Source: Bacteroidota bacterium
GTDB taxonomy: Bacteria > Bacteroidota > Bacteroidia > Bacteroidales > Prolixibacteraceae
Assembly (NCBI GenBank): GCA_030706665.1
Contig: JAUZOB010000195.1
Coordinates: 1-6,353, forward strand
Length of the DNA stretch: 6,353 bases
Reading direction: 5' to 3'
Position 1 is the stretch's first letter. Each line of letters opens with the position of its first letter. Shown here in pieces: positions 1 through 5,712 of the stretch. A program made the position numbers and the translations under genes. Under the pieces are notes generated by a model, which was given only the letters and a program-made list of their open reading frames with translations, was not told the origin of the DNA and did not search any database.

Positions 1-1526
1 ATATTATTCGCTGTAGCAATAAACATGACCTTCGAAAGATCATATTCCACTTCAAGGTAATTATCATGAAACTCAAAGTTCTGTTCGGGATCAAGCACCT
101 CTAAAAGAGCAGCAGCCGGGTCACCATTGAAATCTTTTGCGATTTTATCAATCTCATCCAGAATAAACACAGGATTAGACGACTTCGCTTTTTTAATATT
201 TTGGACAATCCGTCCGGGCATAGCACCAATATAGGTCTTACGATGCCCCCGAATTTCAGCTTCATCGTGTAAACCGCCCAAACTCATCCGGATATAATTT
301 CTACCTAAAGAGCGCGCAATTGAACGCCCCAGCGAAGTCTTCCCGACTCCTGGAGGGCCATATAGGCATATAATCGGGGATTTCAGATCCTTTTTAAGCT
401 TCAGAACTGCCAAATGTTCAAGAATACGTTCCTTAACCTTTTCCAATCCGAAATGGTCATCTTCAAGAACTTTTTCAGCATGATGCAAATCGAAATTATC
501 TTCGGTATACTCATTCCATGGAAGTTCCAGTAAAGTCTGTACATAGGTAAGCTGAACCGAATATTCACCTGCAGCAGGATTAAGGCGAGACATTTTATTT
601 ACTTCTTTCTCGAAGTACTGAACCATCTCCTCATCCCATTTTTTAGACTTCGCTTTCTCCTTCAGATCCTGAATCTCTTGTTCTATAGGATTCCCCCCCA
701 ATTCATCCTGAATTGTTTTGATCTGTTGCTGCAACAAATATTCCCGTTGCTGCTGATCAAGGTCAGTCTTCACTTTCGACTGAATATCCTTTTTCAATTC
801 AAGCATCTGAATTTCCTGAACCAGATAGGAAATAGCCTGCAACCCACGTTCTCTCAGGTCATTTATCTCAAGCAGTTTTTGTTTCTCCTTAACTTTGATA
901 TCAGCATTCGAACTTACAAAGTTGATCAGGAAAGAAGGATTCTCAATATTTTTAACAGCAAACGTTGCTTCATTGGGAGCATTCCCTGATATTTTGATAA
1001 TCCGTACAGAGAGATCCCTTAAAGACTCTACAATAGCCTTAAACTCGTCAGTACTAGTGTCACCTGTATCTTCCTGAATTGTAATATCACCGGTCAGATA
1101 TGGGAAACTATCAACAATCTTATTCAGTTCAAATCGCTTCTTCCCCTGAATAATTATGGAAGTCGATCCGTCAGGCATCTCAAGCACCTTCAGGATCCGT
1201 GCAACAGTTCCCGTTTTATAGAGATCGCCTTCTTCAGGATCTTCAACCTCTCCGTCAATCTGAGAAACCGTTCCGATAATCTTATCGCCACGATAGATTT
1301 CTCTGACCAGCTGAAGCGACTTCCTTCTTCCCACGGTAATTGGCAAAACAACACCCGGGAAAAGGACGGTGTTCCGTAATGGAAGAATTGGCAGGACAGA
1401 AGGAATTTCAACATCCTCAAACTCCTGATCTTCATCTCCCGGTATAATTGGTATAAAATCTGAATCTTCGTCCATCATATTGGAAAATATAAATTCTGAT
1501 GTCAATCCTCTATTGGAATTCCCCAT
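1..1526 (-). CDS. lon: ATP-dependent Lon protease, N-terminal part (runs off left edge)
   Basis: Lon is a cytoplasmic AAA+ serine protease that unfolds and degrades damaged and regulatory proteins. The 508 codons present read without a stop: an acidic N-terminus, then the substrate-binding LON-N domain (LPILPLRNTVLFPGVVLPI near residues 45-65), a coiled-coil-rich middle (DLDQQQREYLLQQQ), then the AAA+ module. Walker A GPPGVGKT is near residues 390-397 and Walker B VFILDEID near 453-460; the fragment ends at FIATANN. Sensor 2 and the Ser-Lys protease domain (about 300 residues) lie outside the window. Two starts are possible: 1526 (chosen) and the Met-Met pair at 1478. Neither has an SD. I prefer 1526 because Bacteroidota Lon proteins, as I recall them, carry about 15-20 residues before the acidic DEDSDFIPI-like segment, and the reading frame stays open. 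The gene is downstream of rpmE2 but separated from it by a terminator and has its own candidate promoter. Confidence 0.96.
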   Translation of the reverse strand, partial: MGNSNRGLTSEFIFSNMMDEDSDFIPIIPGDEDQEFEDVEIPSVLPILPLRNTVLFPGVVLPITVGRRKSLQLVREIYRGDKIIGTVSQIDGEVEDPEEGDLYKTGTVARILKVLEMPDGSTSIIIQGKKRFELNKIVDSFPYLTGDITIQEDTGDTSTDEFKAIVESLRDLSVRIIKISGNAPNEATFAVKNIENPSFLINFVSSNADIKVKEKQKLLEINDLRERGLQAISYLVQEIQMLELKKDIQSKVKTDLDQQQREYLLQQQIKTIQDELGGNPIEQEIQDLKEKAKSKKWDEEMVQYFEKEVNKMSRLNPAAGEYSVQLTYVQTLLELPWNEYTEDNFDLHHAEKVLEDDHFGLEKVKERILEHLAVLKLKKDLKSPIICLYGPPGVGKTSLGRSIARSLGRNYIRMSLGGLHDEAEIRGHRKTYIGAMPGRIVQNIKKAKSSNPVFILDEIDKIAKDFNGDPAAALLEVLDPEQNFEFHDNYLEVEYDLSKVMFIATANN

Positions 1527-1543
1527 GCTCAATAATTATCTTT

Positions 1544-1562
1544 TAGTGACAATCTGTCACTA
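1544..1562. promoter_or_regulatory. Perfect palindrome upstream of lon, candidate operator
   Basis: TAGTGACA-ATC-TGTCACTA has perfect 8-bp arms around a 3-bp centre. It lies 18 bp upstream of the preferred lon start and just downstream of the -7 element at 1575-1582, so it would cover about +5 to +24 of the transcript. That is a typical position for a repressor site. In RNA it could also form a small hairpin at the 5' end. No specific regulator is recognised: it is neither CIRCE nor a Crp/Fnr box. Confidence 0.5.
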
Positions 1563-1574
1563 TACTCATCCGAA

Positions 1575-1582
1575 CAAACTTA
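1575..1582 (-). promoter_or_regulatory. lon promoter -7 element (TAAGTTTG)
   Basis: Read on the minus strand, TAAGTTTG matches the Bacteroidota primary-sigma -7 consensus TAnnTTTG exactly. The upstream -33 TTTG is not evident at 19-21 bp; the nearest TTG is only 14 bp away. Initiation near 1567 would give a leader of about 41 bases to the 1526 start or about 89 bases to the 1478 start. A partial sigma-54-like string nearby is treated as chance. Confidence 0.5.
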
Positions 1583-1673
1583 TTCCTTATGCAGGACAAT
1601 ACTTGTGCCATAATCTGAAAAAGACCGGCAAAAGGCAATCCAAAATGAATATTTGCCAGGATACCAAGTTGAG

Positions 1674-1705
1674 AAAAAAAAAGCCCCGCTAATGACGGAG
1701 CTTTT
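1674..1705 (-). terminator. Intrinsic terminator after rpmE2
   Basis: On the minus strand the arms AAAAGCTCCG and CGGGGCTTTT pair over 10 bp, including one G-U, around a 7-base loop, and are followed by a run of nine T. It lies 23 bases past the rpmE2 stop, between that gene and the lon promoter, so the two genes should be transcribed separately. Confidence 0.9.
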
Positions 1706-1727
1706 CAGATCTATATATAAAACCTGA

Positions 1728-1991
1728 CTACTTATTGCGATTTGCCATGTGGTTTTTATAACGGGTCATGAACTTATCTACACGACCGGCAGTATCAACC
1801 AATTTCATCTTCCCTGTATAGAACGGGTGTGAAGTGTTTGAAATTTCAATCTTAATCAATGGATACTCTACACCATCAACATCGATAGTTTCTCTTGTCT
1901 GAGCCACCGATTTGGTGATAAAAACATGACCGTTAGACATATCTTTGAATGCAACGGCTCTATAATTTTCAGGATGTAGTCCTTTTTTCAT
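1728..1991 (-). CDS. rpmE2: 50S ribosomal protein L31, type B
   Basis: This is an 87-residue protein of the large ribosomal subunit, where L31 bridges the subunits at the central protuberance. It is the type B (RpmE2/YkgM) form: it opens with MKKGLHPENYRAVAFKDMSNG, carries the family's ISNTSHPFYTGK segment at about residues 50-61 and a basic tail (FMTRYKNHMANRNK). It has no cysteine, so it lacks the zinc-binding site of type A L31 and should not need zinc. In proteobacteria such paralogues replace the zinc form under zinc limitation; in Bacteroidota the type B form is, to my knowledge, usually the only L31, so the promoter here is probably constitutive. The start is firm because AAGGAG lies 8 bases upstream, the clearest SD in the window. 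A consensus promoter precedes the gene and a terminator follows it. Confidence 0.97.
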   Translation of the reverse strand: MKKGLHPENYRAVAFKDMSNGHVFITKSVAQTRETIDVDGVEYPLIKIEISNTSHPFYTGKMKLVDTAGRVDKFMTRYKNHMANRNK

Positions 1992-1999
1992 TACTCGTT

Positions 2000-2005
2000 C
2001 TCCTT
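2000..2005 (-). promoter_or_regulatory. Shine-Dalgarno sequence of rpmE2
   Basis: AAGGAG on the minus strand, 8 bases before the rpmE2 ATG. It fixes the start and stands out because the other protein genes with visible starts here have no convincing SD. Confidence 0.8.
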
Positions 2006-2028
2006 TAATCTTATTTTACAACGGGATG

Positions 2029-2059
2029 CAAATTTAGAGACTAAATTGGAAATCCCAAA
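2029..2059 (-). promoter_or_regulatory. rpmE2 promoter (TTTG-N19-TAAATTTG)
   Basis: Both elements of the Bacteroidota primary-sigma promoter match exactly: TTTG at 2056-2059 and TAAATTTG at 2029-2036, with 19 bp between. Initiation near 2022 gives a leader of about 30 bases, too short for an L31 autoregulatory RNA structure. It is the best promoter match in the window, fitting a highly expressed ribosomal protein gene. Confidence 0.85.
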
Positions 2060-2226
2060 ACATTCTTTGAAAATATTTTGCAAAAAATATTCATTTACCT
2101 CAAACAGACAGCCATCTGCTTTCATATCAACCAATTAATAAATTAAAACAGAAAGCATTGGATCAATTAAAATAGTGCGCAAAAGACAATCACGCTTATT
2201 CTGAGTTACCCTTGCTTTATGATTTT

Positions 2227-3396
2227 CTATTCCTTTTCTCCAATAATCGGGACTCTGCGAAAAGGAGCATTTCGATCAAAAAGGTAACGCATTGTATAAT
2301 GAGTTTTCATCTGTTTCCCTCCCACTGCTTTATATAGCGAGATGATCTTAGGATTAAAATCGCCTGCCCAGGATAATTCCACCTCAGTATACCATGGCCT
2401 TTGTTTCATCACCTTATCGAGATGCCAGAAAATAGCAGAATCAATCCCTGATCGCTGAAATTGAGGAATGATCCCCATAATCAGAATCCGGGAACGAGTG
2501 ATCGCATGTTTCTTCATCAGATACATGAATTTCGCTATGCCCAATAAATTCATCTTCCCTTTCAGATGGCGCAGAATCTGATTAATATCCGGAATCATGG
2601 CAAAAAGAGCAATAGGTTTTCCTTCATGGTAAGCAAACCAAATAAACTGCTCATCAAGAATCATCTTGGCCGAATTGATAAAAATACGGACATCATCGGG
2701 ATCCAACGGATTGTAATGTTCATGGAAACGCCAGGCTTCATCATAGATCGACACAAAATCATCGACAAAGCGGTCCATCTCGTTGAACTTCATGTGCTCG
2801 AAACTAAATCCGGGCTTATTAGCAATCCATTCTGCAATTTTCCAGAACCGTTCTGGGAAAGGTTTAGTAAGATCCAGATGATAACTATATTGCTCAAAGT
2901 AAACCTTAAACCCGTATTCGTTAAAAAGACGCAGATAATATTCCGGATTATACGGCATTCCGTACCCTTGAGGCATAAATCCTTCTGCCAACAGTCCCCA
3001 ATTCACGTAGTTCTCACCAGGATTCACAGGACCATCCATCGCTTCCAATCCATGATTCTTCAACCACTCTTTTGCGGTATCGAATAAAAGAAAAGCCGCA
3101 TCCCGGTTATCGATGCACTCAAAAAAGCCACATCCTCCGGTAGGCTGATCAAAGACAAATGACTTTTTTTTATGAAAGAAAGCCGCAATACGCCCTATGG
3201 GATCATTCTTTTCATCAAACAACACCCATCGGCAAATCTCTCCTTCTTTTAGATAGGTACTTTTTTGACGATCAAATGCTTCTTCAACACTCCCTTCAAG
3301 CGGACAAGCCCAATTCGGGTCATTTTTATAAATCAGGTGAGGTACCTTATGAAAATATTTACGGGTTGACTTATCAGTTACTTCAAGGATTCTCAT
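2227..3396 (-). CDS. GNAT-like acetyltransferase family protein (YghO-like)
   Basis: A soluble 389-residue protein with the layout of the YghO-like family, two GNAT-type halves. The first half has DPIGRIAAF near residues 65-73, a GFFECID core near 90-96 and the family segment DGPVNPGENYVNWGLL near 121-136. The second half has a substrate-side region rich in Trp and His (EAWRFHEHYNP, 220-230), then a degenerate acetyl-CoA motif A, LIMGIIPQFQRSGID at 305-319, followed by the ELSWAGDFNPKIISLYKAVGGK segment at 340-361, which resembles GNAT motif B. Motif A normally reads (R/Q)xxGxG/A; here QRSGID ends in Asp, so acetyl-CoA binding may be altered. The substrate is unknown and I assign no pathway. 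It has its own promoter with a very short leader and no SD, and I see no clear terminator after it. Family assignment is fairly sure; enzymatic activity is not. Confidence 0.85.
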   Translation of the reverse strand: MRILEVTDKSTRKYFHKVPHLIYKNDPNWACPLEGSVEEAFDRQKSTYLKEGEICRWVLFDEKNDPIGRIAAFFHKKKSFVFDQPTGGCGFFECIDNRDAAFLLFDTAKEWLKNHGLEAMDGPVNPGENYVNWGLLAEGFMPQGYGMPYNPEYYLRLFNEYGFKVYFEQYSYHLDLTKPFPERFWKIAEWIANKPGFSFEHMKFNEMDRFVDDFVSIYDEAWRFHEHYNPLDPDDVRIFINSAKMILDEQFIWFAYHEGKPIALFAMIPDINQILRHLKGKMNLLGIAKFMYLMKKHAITRSRILIMGIIPQFQRSGIDSAIFWHLDKVMKQRPWYTEVELSWAGDFNPKIISLYKAVGGKQMKTHYTMRYLFDRNAPFRRVPIIGEKE

Positions 3397-3416
3397 GTTA
3401 CATTCGTTTTATTATA

Positions 3417-3424
3417 CAAATATA
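3417..3424 (-). promoter_or_regulatory. Promoter -7 element of the GNAT-like gene (TATATTTG)
   Basis: TATATTTG on the minus strand matches TAnnTTTG exactly. The expected -33 position falls inside the terminator stem at 3431-3479, and no TTTG is found there. Initiation near 3410 would leave a leader of only about 14 bases before the ATG at 3396. Confidence 0.55.
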
Positions 3425-3430
3425 AAAACA

Positions 3431-3479
3431 TATCCATAAAAAAGGCCGTCCCTTTTAAAGACAGCCTTTTTTATGGATA
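3431..3479 (-). terminator. Long terminator hairpin after the Bax-inhibitor-like gene
   Basis: A 49-bp palindromic segment with 16 perfectly paired bp at its base (TATCCATAAAAAAGGC against GCCTTTTTTATGGATA) and 3 more bp beyond one mismatch. In the minus-strand transcript that mismatch is a G-U pair, giving a 20-bp stem; on the plus strand it is C-A. This favours termination of the minus-strand gene ending at 3496. The stem includes a run of six U on the 3' side. It ends only 6 bp from the next gene's -7 element. Confidence 0.85.
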
Positions 3480-3495
3480 GACAAGAATCGCTTTT

Positions 3496-4263
3496 TTAGT
3501 TGCGATTATTTGCCAAACGTGCCAACAGTTTAAGTATTTCAAGATACAGCCAAACCAATGTAACCATTAGTCCGAAAGCGCCATACCATTCCATATATTT
3601 AGGGGCTCCCTGAGATGCAGCCTGCTCAATCAGATCAAAGTCAAGCATCAAACTGAATGCTGCAATTCCGACCACCAGCAAACTAAATCCGATTCCCAGC
3701 CTACTACTGTCGGTCAAAAAAGAAATATGAACACCGAAAAAGGAAATGATAAAGCTTACCAGATAAACCAACATGATTCCGCCGATTGCTGCAACCATAA
3801 TCATTCTGAACTTATTGGTCACGCGAATGATGCGACTACGGTATAAAAAAAGCATGACAGCGAACACACCAAAAGTCAATCCTACTGCACGCATAACCAG
3901 TCCGGGATAACGAGCTTCAAAGATAGCCGAGATCCCTCCCAGGAAAAGTCCTTCGAGAACAGCATAAATAGGTGCAAGAATCGGTGCACGTCTTGGACTG
4001 AAGCTAATAATCATCGCCAGGATAAAACCGCCGATTGCTCCTCCCAACAACCACATTGAGACACCGGAAACTGCTTGAGCCAAACTTGCAAAAGCAAAAA
4101 ATTTATTCCAAACAAAACCTGCACTTAAAACAGCAAACAGAAGCAAAAGAGCAGTTTTATTCATTGCACCCTGAATGGTCATCATCCCTTCACGGCTATC
4201 TACAGCGGCATTTTGAAAAATCTTGTTATTAAAAACAGGATTTGATGATTTTGTCAAACTCAT
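3496..4263 (-). CDS. Bax inhibitor-1/YccA family membrane protein
   Basis: A 255-residue inner-membrane protein with about seven hydrophobic helices at roughly residues 36-56, 68-88, 97-115, 122-141, 152-175, 188-208 and 226-248, after a soluble N-terminus starting SLTKSSNPVFNNKIF. The SNP(V/A)F opening is typical of the COG4760 branch. Family members include BsYetJ, a pH-sensitive calcium leak channel gated by an Asp pair. Here the first acidic position is in LMLDFDLIE (Asp208 and Asp210) and the second, in WLYLEILKLL, is Glu242 where many members have Asp. A calcium or ion-leak role is inferred from the family only. The gene is a single unit with a good promoter (4298-4328) and a strong terminator (3431-3479). 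No SD is visible; the ATG at 4261-4263 suits the family's N-terminus. Confidence 0.93.
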   Translation of the reverse strand: MSLTKSSNPVFNNKIFQNAAVDSREGMMTIQGAMNKTALLLLFAVLSAGFVWNKFFAFASLAQAVSGVSMWLLGGAIGGFILAMIISFSPRRAPILAPIYAVLEGLFLGGISAIFEARYPGLVMRAVGLTFGVFAVMLFLYRSRIIRVTNKFRMIMVAAIGGIMLVYLVSFIISFFGVHISFLTDSSRLGIGFSLLVVGIAAFSLMLDFDLIEQAASQGAPKYMEWYGAFGLMVTLVWLYLEILKLLARLANNRN

Positions 4264-4297
4264 AATCGTTTTCTTTATTGTTTTGTTACATTAATTT

Positions 4298-4328
4298 CAA
4301 ATATCGTGCAAAAGGGCTTACACACAAA
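4298..4328 (-). promoter_or_regulatory. Promoter of the Bax-inhibitor-like gene (TTTG-N19-GATATTTG)
   Basis: TTTG at 4325-4328 and GATATTTG at 4298-4305 are 19 bp apart. The -7 element differs from TAnnTTTG only at its first base. Initiation near 4291 gives a leader of about 28 bases. The -33 end touches the small hairpin at the 3' end of the preceding AlkD-like gene. Confidence 0.7.
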
Positions 4329-4351
4329 ACATTTAACACGAATTAACATGT
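4329..4351 (-). terminator. Weak hairpin at the 3' end of the AlkD-like gene
   Basis: In the minus-strand transcript ACATGTTAA pairs with TTAAATGT (8 bp, one bulged G) around a TTCGTG loop, followed by TTTTG. It begins at the last base of the stop codon. The stem is AT-rich, so termination would be inefficient and read-through into the next gene is likely. Confidence 0.3.
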
Positions 4352-5055
4352 CAGGATTTTAATTTTGCCTGTACCCAGTCACTTTGCAACTCCTCAAGAA
4401 TCTGATCTGCAAGCAGAGAGGCTGCTTCAGACTCAAGTGTCTTCATAAAATGAGCAAATTCAATTGCCGTTTTATTCAACTCAATGCTTCGTCTGCCAAG
4501 TTGTCCGAATGTGCGATAAAATACCTCAGAAAGTTTGGAATCTTTTGTCAATGGGGGTAGAACATCAAAGAATGGTTCAAACATCTCATCGGGCGCTTTG
4601 TGATCTGTAAAAGCAAGCCGTCCCATCAACAGAAGGCCAGTATATTTTACCAAAAATTTCTTCCCTCTACACCATTCCAACGCCTTTACATAGGCAAATT
4701 TATTCCTGGGGAACAAGTTTAAAACTGCTTGCTCTGCTAATTCGGTCGACTCAAAACTCCTCACCCAATAATCCATCTGTTCTTCAGATAACTCTTCCGG
4801 AACTTCAAGTAAAGTAGCCAGGATTTTAGTCTCCCTCCATCCCTTATTCCACAGTTTCAAGGCCAAAAGGTGATCAGGAGTATAATATTTTGCCAGCTTC
4901 CGAAGGTCAACAATCGAGGCGCCAAGATTTACTTTATATAAAATCCCCCTTTCTTTCATCGAATGGGCTACTACCCCGTTTTGTAAAGGGACCAGTTGCC
5001 GGAGAATATCCTGAAAATGCTTTTCAGTCTTTTGATCATCAAGTAAAAACTCCAT
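4351..5055 (-). CDS. DNA alkylation repair (AlkD-like) HEAT-repeat protein, catalytic residues not conserved
   Basis: A 234-residue helical protein of the AlkD-like superfamily (DNA alkylation repair, PF08713), close to the usual length. Recognisable segments are MKERGILYKVNLGASIVDLRKLAKYY (33-58), the HEAT-like DHLLALKLWNKGWRETKILATLL (61-83), and later helices including EWCRGKKFLVKYTGLLLMGRLAF (127-149). Bacillus cereus AlkD, which excises bulky or cationic alkylpurines without base flipping, relies on Trp109, Asp113, Arg148 and Trp187. By my eye alignment the WWDSVD region corresponds to ESTELAE (102-108), giving Thr104 and Glu108; the others become Lys137 and Gln185. The fold is supported, but glycosylase activity is doubtful; DNA binding alone or a different activity is possible. 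The start is firm: a stop lies four codons upstream in frame. It has its own -7 element, no strong SD, and only a weak hairpin after it. Confidence 0.88.
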   Translation of the reverse strand: MEFLLDDQKTEKHFQDILRQLVPLQNGVVAHSMKERGILYKVNLGASIVDLRKLAKYYTPDHLLALKLWNKGWRETKILATLLEVPEELSEEQMDYWVRSFESTELAEQAVLNLFPRNKFAYVKALEWCRGKKFLVKYTGLLLMGRLAFTDHKAPDEMFEPFFDVLPPLTKDSKLSEVFYRTFGQLGRRSIELNKTAIEFAHFMKTLESEAASLLADQILEELQSDWVQAKLKS

Positions 5056-5074
5056 CTCTTTCTGTTATTTTTTG

Positions 5075-5082
5075 CAAAACTA
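5075..5082 (-). promoter_or_regulatory. Promoter -7 element of the AlkD-like gene (TAGTTTTG)
   Basis: TAGTTTTG on the minus strand fits TAnnTTTG exactly. No good TTTG lies 19-21 bp upstream, only a TTG at about 17 bp. Initiation near 5068 gives a leader of about 13 bases. Confidence 0.5.
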
Positions 5083-5544
5083 AGAAAACATCTTTTCAAC
5101 AACGAAAAATGAAGCGATTAGAAAAACAGATAATGGAAGAAGTATTTCAAATGGAATATAAACCGAAGGCTTAATCCCCTTCTGCCACAAAAAGACACAA
5201 GAATGACTGTCTCAACACAATATGCAATAACTGTTCCCCGGGCAACTTCAAATAATTTTATATCTTTTACTTGCAAAGATAAATGAACAATACTTGCCGG
5301 GATAAAAGAACCTCTCTTATTTTATAGAATTTCTCTCCTTATTGAATTATTATGCCTTTGATGCCCTTACAAACATCTCTTAATTCAATAAAAATGCAGG
5401 TTTTTAAAATACGTTCGTTTGCAAATAGAATTACAACATTCAGGCATACTTTCAAAGAACAAGAAAATTTTCTTTTTTTTCATTTCGAACTTACAGTTTA
5501 TCAATGCAAAAACAAAAAAGCATAAAAAAAGTGCCGGTTTCTAC
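5083..5544. other. AT-rich intergenic stretch, no convincing gene
   Basis: This lies between the divergent AlkD-like and tRNA-His promoters. It holds a 21-codon plus-strand ORF at 5109-5174 without SD or promoter (not called), an isolated minus-strand TATCTTTG at 5274-5281, an imperfect GC-rich inverted repeat (CCCGGGCAA near 5237-5245 against TTGCCGGG near 5294-5301), the inverted repeat at 5339-5391, and a run of eight T near 5473-5480. None establishes a gene or a known RNA. Confidence 0.6.
5339..5391. repeat. 11-bp perfect inverted repeat with 31-base spacer
   Basis: TTATTGAATTA (5339-5349) is exactly complementary to TAATTCAATAA (5381-5391). The spacer holds two near-identical adjacent units, ATGCCTTTG and ATGCCCTTA. 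It is AT-rich, has no adjacent T run and is not next to any gene end, so it is a poor terminator. It could be a protein-binding site, a weak RNA hairpin or chance in AT-rich DNA. Confidence 0.35.
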
Positions 5545-5576
5545 TTGCAGAAATAGAAAATAAAACACTATATTTG
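5545..5576 (+). promoter_or_regulatory. tRNA-His promoter (TTG-N21-TATATTTG)
   Basis: TTG at 5545-5547 and TATATTTG at 5569-5576 are 21 bp apart, and the -7 element matches TAnnTTTG exactly. Initiation would fall near 5583, about 10 bases before the mature tRNA. This is the only plus-strand promoter that serves a called gene. Confidence 0.8.
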
Positions 5577-5592
5577 CAACCACAAAATTAAT

Positions 5593-5667
5593 GGTGATTG
5601 TAGCTCAGTTGGTTAGAGCGCTAGATTGTGGTTCTAGAGGTCGTCGGTTCGAGACCGATCTATCACC
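5593..5667 (+). tRNA. tRNA-His (anticodon GTG)
   Basis: This decodes both His codons. It folds as a cloverleaf: D stem GCTC/GAGC, anticodon stem CTAGA/TCTAG with loop TTGTGGT giving anticodon GTG (5628-5630), T stem GTCGG/CCGAT with loop TTCGAGA, and a 5-base variable loop. The extra G at -1 (5593) faces discriminator C73 (5667), the identity pair for histidyl-tRNA synthetase, and is encoded. The acceptor stem has a U-U mismatch at pair 6-67 (5599 and 5661). CCA is not encoded (CGA follows C73), so it must be added after transcription. The gene is a single unit with its own promoter and terminator. Confidence 0.97.
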
Positions 5668-5672
5668 CGAAT

Positions 5673-5712
5673 AAAACTCCGGTTAGTTGAATTTCAACGA
5701 ACCGGAGTTTTT
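5673..5712 (+). terminator. Intrinsic terminator after tRNA-His
   Basis: AAAACTCCGGTT (5673-5684) pairs with AACCGGAGTTTT (5700-5711) over 12 bp; after one mismatch, GTTGA pairs with TCAAC around a 3-base loop. The 3' side runs into GTTTTTGTTT. It starts 6 bases after the tRNA end. Confidence 0.92.

Noticed and set aside
1595..1615. Sigma-54-like string on the minus strand upstream of lon (TGGCAC-N5-TTGT)
   Set aside because: The essential -12 GC is GT, and a perfect primary-sigma -7 element lies just downstream. No enhancer-type site was seen.
1480..1692. 70-codon plus-strand ORF
   Set aside because: It overlaps the lon start, lon promoter, palindrome and rpmE2 terminator, and the protein has no recognisable features.
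1992..2028. Possible L31 autoregulatory leader RNA before rpmE2
   Set aside because: The leader predicted from the consensus promoter is only about 30 bases and contains no stable hairpin.
2566..3087. 173-codon plus-strand ORF
   Set aside because: It lies wholly antisense to the GNAT-like gene, whose protein is clearly recognisable, and has no promoter or SD.
5109..5174. 21-codon plus-strand ORF beginning MKRLEKQIMEE
   Set aside because: It has charged, plausible-looking residues but no SD and no plus-strand -7 element upstream. Too short to support without conservation.
5470..5495. Palindrome AGAAAATTTTCT with a following T run, as a terminator
   Set aside because: It is made only of weak pairs with no loop, and no plus-strand gene precedes it.
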